Source of the DNA: G963668605 sp963668605
GTDB lineage: Bacteria; Acidobacteriota; Terriglobia; Bryobacterales; Bryobacteraceae
Length of the DNA stretch: 64,000 nucleotides
Assembly (NCBI GenBank): GCA_963668605.1
Contig: OY764903.1
Coordinates: 5,270,001 to 5,334,000, forward strand
Direction of reading: 5' to 3'
Part shown: piece after piece, positions 60,872 through 64,000 of the stretch
How the letters are laid out: each line of letters begins with the position of its first letter
How positions within the stretch are numbered: position 1 is the first letter of the stretch
Notes under the pieces: model-generated
What the model was told of the DNA's origin: nothing
Databases searched by the model: none
The model's input: the letters and a program-made list of their open reading frames with translations, nothing else
Program-made: the position numbers and the translations under genes

Positions 60872-60891
60872 CTAGCCCAACTTCCGCAGTT
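60872..60891. repeat. Left CTAG flank plus IS terminal inverted repeat
   Basis: CTAG at 60872-60875 followed by CCCAACTTCCGCAGTT at 60876-60891. It is the exact inverse of 62840-62859. CTAG is the probable duplicated target. Confidence 0.85.
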
Positions 60892-62855
60892 CGAGAGGCA
60901 CCGTAACTTTTTTCAGCCTACTCGAAGGCGGTTGGATCTCCAGAACAGGACGGTGGTCTTTTGTTTTCATCATCGCGTCTGTCGGATTTTCTCTCCCCGT
61001 CGTGAAAGTGCGCTGTAGTGTAGACCAACCCACTTGAAAACGCGCCCCAGATCCGTAGGATTGCTGTATGTACCTGCGGCGTTGCTACCGGCGCAAAGAT
61101 GGCAAGCGGCACGCCTATTGGGCGCTGGTGGAGAGTTACCGCACGGCGCGCGGGCCGCGGCAGCGCGTGGTGGCCTACCTCGGCGAACTCGACGAGCGCG
61201 GCCGGCTCGGTGTTCGGCAGTGCGCCCGGGGCCGGAGCCCGACCTGGCAGACCGAGCTGTTTCAGGAGGCCGTCCCCGAGTATGTCGAAGTGGACCTGAA
61301 AGGGGTGCGGGTCGAGCGCAGCCGTCAGTTCGGCGGCTGTTGGCTGGGCCTGACGCTGCTGCGCGCGTTGGGGCTGCAGGAACTTCTGGAAGGGCTGCTG
61401 CCGGCGGGTCGCGAGGACGTGCCATGGGCGGTGATGACGCTGGTGTTGGTGCTGGGCCGGCTGCTGGACTGCTCCAGCGAGTTGCACTTGGCCGAGCACG
61501 GTTATGAGGCCAGTGCGTTGGCCGAGTTGCTCGGCGTGCCAGCGGCGAAGGTCAACGATGACCGGCTCTATCGCGCGCTGGACCAGTTGCTGCCGCACAA
61601 GCAGGCGCTCGAGAAACACCTCAAGCAGCGCTTGGGCGAACTGTTCCAACTCGACTACGACCTGCTCTTGTACGACGTGACCAGTACGTACTTCGAAGGC
61701 GAAGCGGCGGGCAACCCGCAAGCACAACGCGGCTACTCGCGCGATCACAGGCCGGACTGTAAGCAAGTCAACATTGCGCTGGTGGTGAGCCGCGGCGGCA
61801 TGCCGTTGGGTTATGAAATATTCGCGGGCAATCGCAGCGACGTGACCACGGTGGAAGAGATCGTCGAAGCGATGGAGCGGCAGTATGGCAAGGCCAACCG
61901 GATTTGGGTGATGGATCGCGGGATGGTCTCGGCCGACAACGTGGAGTTTCTCAAGCAAGGCGGACGGCGTTACATTCTGGGCACGGCCAAAGGTATGCTG
62001 CGCAAGTTCGAGCAGCAGTTGCTGGCCAGCGATTGGCGCGAGGTGCACGAAGGCCTGGAAGTAAAGCTATGCCCGGCGCCGGACGGCGACGAACTGTTCA
62101 TCCTTTGCCGCAGCGCGCAACGCCGGTTGAAAGAACAGGCCATGCATGAGCGCTTCGAACGCCGCATCGAGCAGAAGCTGGAAACGCTGGTGGAGAGTTG
62201 CCGGAAGCGTAAGCAGAATCCGCTTGTGGTGGCACAACGGGTCGGCAAGTTGCTGGGACGCAACACGCGCGCCGCCGGGTTGTTTCAGGTCGAGATCGCG
62301 CCGGACGCTCAAGGACGCGCCTGTCTGCAGTGGAGTAAGCGCAGCGACTGGCGCGACTGGGCACGCTTGAGTGAGGGCTGCTACTTGCTGCGCAGCAACG
62401 TGACGGACTGGACGGGCGAAGAGCTTTGGCGCGCGTACATTCAATTGACGGAGGCCGAGGCGGCGTTTCGCCTGCACAAGAGCGACCTGGTGATGCGGCC
62501 CATCTGGCACCAGAAAGAGCATCGCGTGCAGGCGCACATCCTGGTCTGCTTTCTCGCCTATGTGCTGTGGAAGACGATGGGGCGGCTCTGTCACCAAGCG
62601 GGGCTGGGAGACGAAGCGCGGAAGGTGTTCGCCGAGCTTCAGCAAATCTCGCTGGTTGACGTTGTGCTGCCGACGCGCACGGGTATCGCACTCCGCAAGC
62701 ACTGTGTCAGCCGTCCTACTGAACACCAGGCGATTCTCCTGCAGCGGCTCGGCCTGAAACTCCCCACCAGCCTCGAAATCGCGGACTTGTAGTGTAGACT
62801 TCGCCGCCTCCGCGTTGCAGGGAAAGGACTTTCCTGCGCAACTGCGGAAGTTGGG
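60876..62855 (+). mobile_element. IS1634-type insertion sequence, 1980 bp
   Basis: The element has perfect 16-bp terminal inverted repeats (CCCAACTTCCGCAGTT) and is bordered by CTAG on both sides. It carries one transposase gene in the opposite direction to the sialidase it splits. A 12-bp direct repeat TGTAGTGTAGAC lies inside both ends (61014-61025 and 62788-62799), the second overlapping the transposase stop. About 190 bases precede the transposase gene and 48 follow it. Clean ends, a restorable host gene and an intact transposase point to a recent insertion. Confidence 0.85.
61068..62792 (+). CDS. IS1634-family transposase
   Basis: A 574-residue DDE transposase of IS1634/IS1549 type. The acidic triad is visible: Asp203 in LLYDVTSTYFEG, Asp283 in IWVMDRGMVS and Glu464 in QLTEAEAAFRLHKSDL. 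The N-terminal part has MYLRRCYRRKDGKRHAYWAL and VVAYLGELDERGR, typical of the family. It is intact from ATG 61068 to the TAG at 62792. It lies within the inverted repeats described for the element, so the element is potentially active. Confidence 0.93.
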   Translation: MYLRRCYRRKDGKRHAYWALVESYRTARGPRQRVVAYLGELDERGRLGVRQCARGRSPTWQTELFQEAVPEYVEVDLKGVRVERSRQFGGCWLGLTLLRALGLQELLEGLLPAGREDVPWAVMTLVLVLGRLLDCSSELHLAEHGYEASALAELLGVPAAKVNDDRLYRALDQLLPHKQALEKHLKQRLGELFQLDYDLLLYDVTSTYFEGEAAGNPQAQRGYSRDHRPDCKQVNIALVVSRGGMPLGYEIFAGNRSDVTTVEEIVEAMERQYGKANRIWVMDRGMVSADNVEFLKQGGRRYILGTAKGMLRKFEQQLLASDWREVHEGLEVKLCPAPDGDELFILCRSAQRRLKEQAMHERFERRIEQKLETLVESCRKRKQNPLVVAQRVGKLLGRNTRAAGLFQVEIAPDAQGRACLQWSKRSDWRDWARLSEGCYLLRSNVTDWTGEELWRAYIQLTEAEAAFRLHKSDLVMRPIWHQKEHRVQAHILVCFLAYVLWKTMGRLCHQAGLGDEARKVFAELQQISLVDVVLPTRTGIALRKHCVSRPTEHQAILLQRLGLKLPTSLEIADL

Positions 62856-62859
62856 CTAG
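62840..62859. repeat. Right IS terminal inverted repeat plus CTAG flank
   Basis: AACTGCGGAAGTTGGG at 62840-62855, then CTAG at 62856-62859. It is the perfect inverse of 60872-60891. Confidence 0.85.
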
Positions 62860-63411
62860 GGCAGTCGGATTGTTGTACGTGCGCTCATCGGGCGTGGCGA
62901 GCTTTTGAGCCATTGCCACAGGGTTCTTGGCGTGCGGCCCGGTCACATCGGCGATCTTCTGGCGCGGCGACCAGGTCCGGCCTCCATCGCTGGAGCGGCG
63001 GAGCATAATGTCGATTGTGCCCCAGTCCCCGCGACTGCTCTTGCGTGCTTCGCAGAAGGCCAGGACCGTTCCCTTGCGAGTGACCACAATCCCCGGGATG
63101 CGATAGATCTCGTACCCATCCTTGCCTGCCTCGAAGACGTCAACTTTTTCCAGCAGGGGCTTGGCCTCGAGCGTACCGGCCGCAGCGCCCGCCAAACACA
63201 GAAGCACCTCACGGCGAGAGTGATTCATAATGACTGATATTATCGATAACCATAATCATCGAAGTCAACCGCAATTTTGGAATTTCCCCTGTCACTGGCG
63301 GACCTGTGGACTGGTGGACGTGCCAGCCTCGATTTCAGGAGCATAAGCACACATCCATACAGACAGCAACATGCCGTGTGTGCTAAACTCAGTTTTTCTC
63401 TGAGGATTGTT

Positions 63412-64000
63412 GTGGATCGAATCACCCGTAAAGACCTAAAGACGGATAAGTTTGCCCAGGAAGTCACCCATACCGTTGAATACGTAGGGGCGCACCGCAA
63501 GGCAGCAACAAGATACACCATCGCCGCCCTCGTGGTGATTGCGCTGGCGATCGGGCTTTGGGTCTGGCGCGGCCGGACTGCGGAAACGCGCCAGCGCGAC
63601 CTCGCCGAAGCGATGCGCGTGCAGGAAGCCGCTGTGGCTCCGCCGTCGGGCAACCCACTGATTTTGACCTTCAGCACGCAGGCTGAAAAAGAGGCTGCCG
63701 CAGTCAAGGCTTTCAACGGCTTTCTCGAAAAGCATTCCGGCTCCAAGGAGGCTTCGATCGCGCGCTTCTACCTCGGCGTAGTAGCCGCGGATGCCGGCAG
63801 GGTGGCCGACGCCGAGAAGGCGTTCCAGGAAGTTGCCAGCAAAGGCTCCAGCGGCATTGCGTCGCTCGCGAAGTTGGCGTTGTCGCAGATCTACGCGTCG
63901 CAAAACAAGATCGCGGACGCCGAGAAGCAGTTGCGCGCGCTGATCGCAAATCCGACGCCGCTCGTTTCCAAGGAACAGGCGACAATTTCGTTGGGGCGCC
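63412..64000 (+). CDS. YfgM-like TPR membrane protein (3' end beyond window)
   Basis: A membrane-anchored TPR protein, 196 codons visible. I translated from GTG 63412, preceded by GAGGA at 63402-63406. The N-terminus is cytoplasmic (DRITRKDLKTDKFAQEV), then one helix (YTIAALVVIALAIGLWVW, about residues 38-55), then a periplasmic TPR region (FNGFLEKHSGSKEASIARFY, VADAEKAFQEVASKG, KIADAEKQLRALI). This is the architecture of YfgM/TPR_21 proteins, which assist protein folding at the translocon or BAM machinery. The end is cut by the window. Confidence 0.82.
   Translation, partial: MDRITRKDLKTDKFAQEVTHTVEYVGAHRKAATRYTIAALVVIALAIGLWVWRGRTAETRQRDLAEAMRVQEAAVAPPSGNPLILTFSTQAEKEAAAVKAFNGFLEKHSGSKEASIARFYLGVVAADAGRVADAEKAFQEVASKGSSGIASLAKLALSQIYASQNKIADAEKQLRALIANPTPLVSKEQATISLGR

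Larger units (their letters stand above)
60006..63228 (-). pseudogene. Exo-alpha-sialidase (BNR-repeat) gene split by an insertion sequence
   Basis: The gene is in two pieces on the minus strand: 63228-62856 (N-terminus) and 60871-60006 (C-terminus). Joining them with one CTAG gives 1239 bases, exactly 413 codons, with no stop and correct frame (RTYNNPTAL then VDLDGTVHFLF). The N-part has a Tat-like signal (MNHSRREVLLCLAG), YEIYRIPGIVV and the Asp-box SSDGGRTWSP. The C-part has RSTDEGKTF, SDDHGKTW and YDEGETWPV, three more Asp-boxes. The intact form would be a 412-residue sialidase of family GH33-like fold. With the insertion neither half can be active. Confidence 0.88.

Noticed and set aside
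62716..62855. Extended C-terminus of the sialidase N-terminal fragment
   Set aside because: These residues are encoded by the IS end, not by the host gene; the host frame stops at the CTAG flank.

Overview
The window is high-GC bacterial chromosome, and it most likely comes from an acidobacterium of the Solibacter/Bryobacter group. The best lineage markers are a 1117-residue protein ending in the 'Solibacter' C-terminal domain type (TIGR03437-like), an 800-residue double-FtsX permease of the ADOP type, TonB-dependent receptors with an N-terminal carboxypeptidase-regulatory domain, PEP-CTERM proteins, and many secreted beta-propeller proteins. This placement is inference from gene content; no 16S rRNA gene is present.

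Layout. 1-2.1 kb: an IS4-family transposase cut by the window edge, then about 870 bp of repeat-rich DNA with three adjacent palindromes and a MITE-like inverted repeat. 2.1-6.7 kb: folC-plsC, a PEP-CTERM protein, a decayed PEP-CTERM relative and an argD-type aminotransferase. 6.7-12.1 kb: the core information-processing operon ffh-rpsP-khpA-rimM-trmD-rplS-rnhB-orf-lepB. 12.2-14.2 kb: a group IIC-like intron with its own reverse transcriptase, sitting exactly at the foot of a perfect 27-bp inverted repeat. 14.2-22.7 kb: a dehydrogenase pair, a lytic transglycosylase, an HD-GYP response regulator, an S9 peptidase, a sulfatase and an arsR-arsM pair. 22.7-30.9 kb: an S55 (SpoIVB-type) protease coupled to a propeller protein, then uppP-ftsK. 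30.9-38.5 kb, almost all on the minus strand: M2 peptidase, TlpA, redoxin, two small regulatory-domain proteins, a LysW-like zinc-ribbon protein with a very acidic tail, DinB, a CAAX-type protease and a PEP-CTERM-type TPR lipoprotein. 38.5-46.7 kb: the giant propeller protein, TolC, TPR and ADOP permease. 46.8-63.2 kb: TonB receptor, tRNA-Leu, and a glycan-oriented accessory region (FG-GAP, GH92, GH43, PQQ-like propeller/FIMAH, sialidase) that contains an IS element and truncated genes. 63.4 kb to the end: the start of a YfgM-like TPR membrane protein.

How the parts fit. The core operon links SRP targeting (Ffh), ribosome maturation (bS16, RimM, TrmD, bL19) and signal-peptide removal (LepB). 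UppP and FtsK serve envelope growth and division. The accessory genes point to a cell that exports many proteins to degrade and take up polymers.

The clearest directly visible events are three. The sialidase gene is interrupted by a 1980-bp IS flanked by CTAG; removing the IS plus one CTAG restores an exact 413-codon frame. The group IIC-like intron uses a stem-loop foot as its target. A 26-codon MFS transporter stump lies next to the probable foreign PQQ/FIMAH gene. The most unusual protein is the LysW-like zinc ribbon, whose tail is 31 of 34 acidic residues and ends in Gln instead of the Glu needed by classical LysW carriers.
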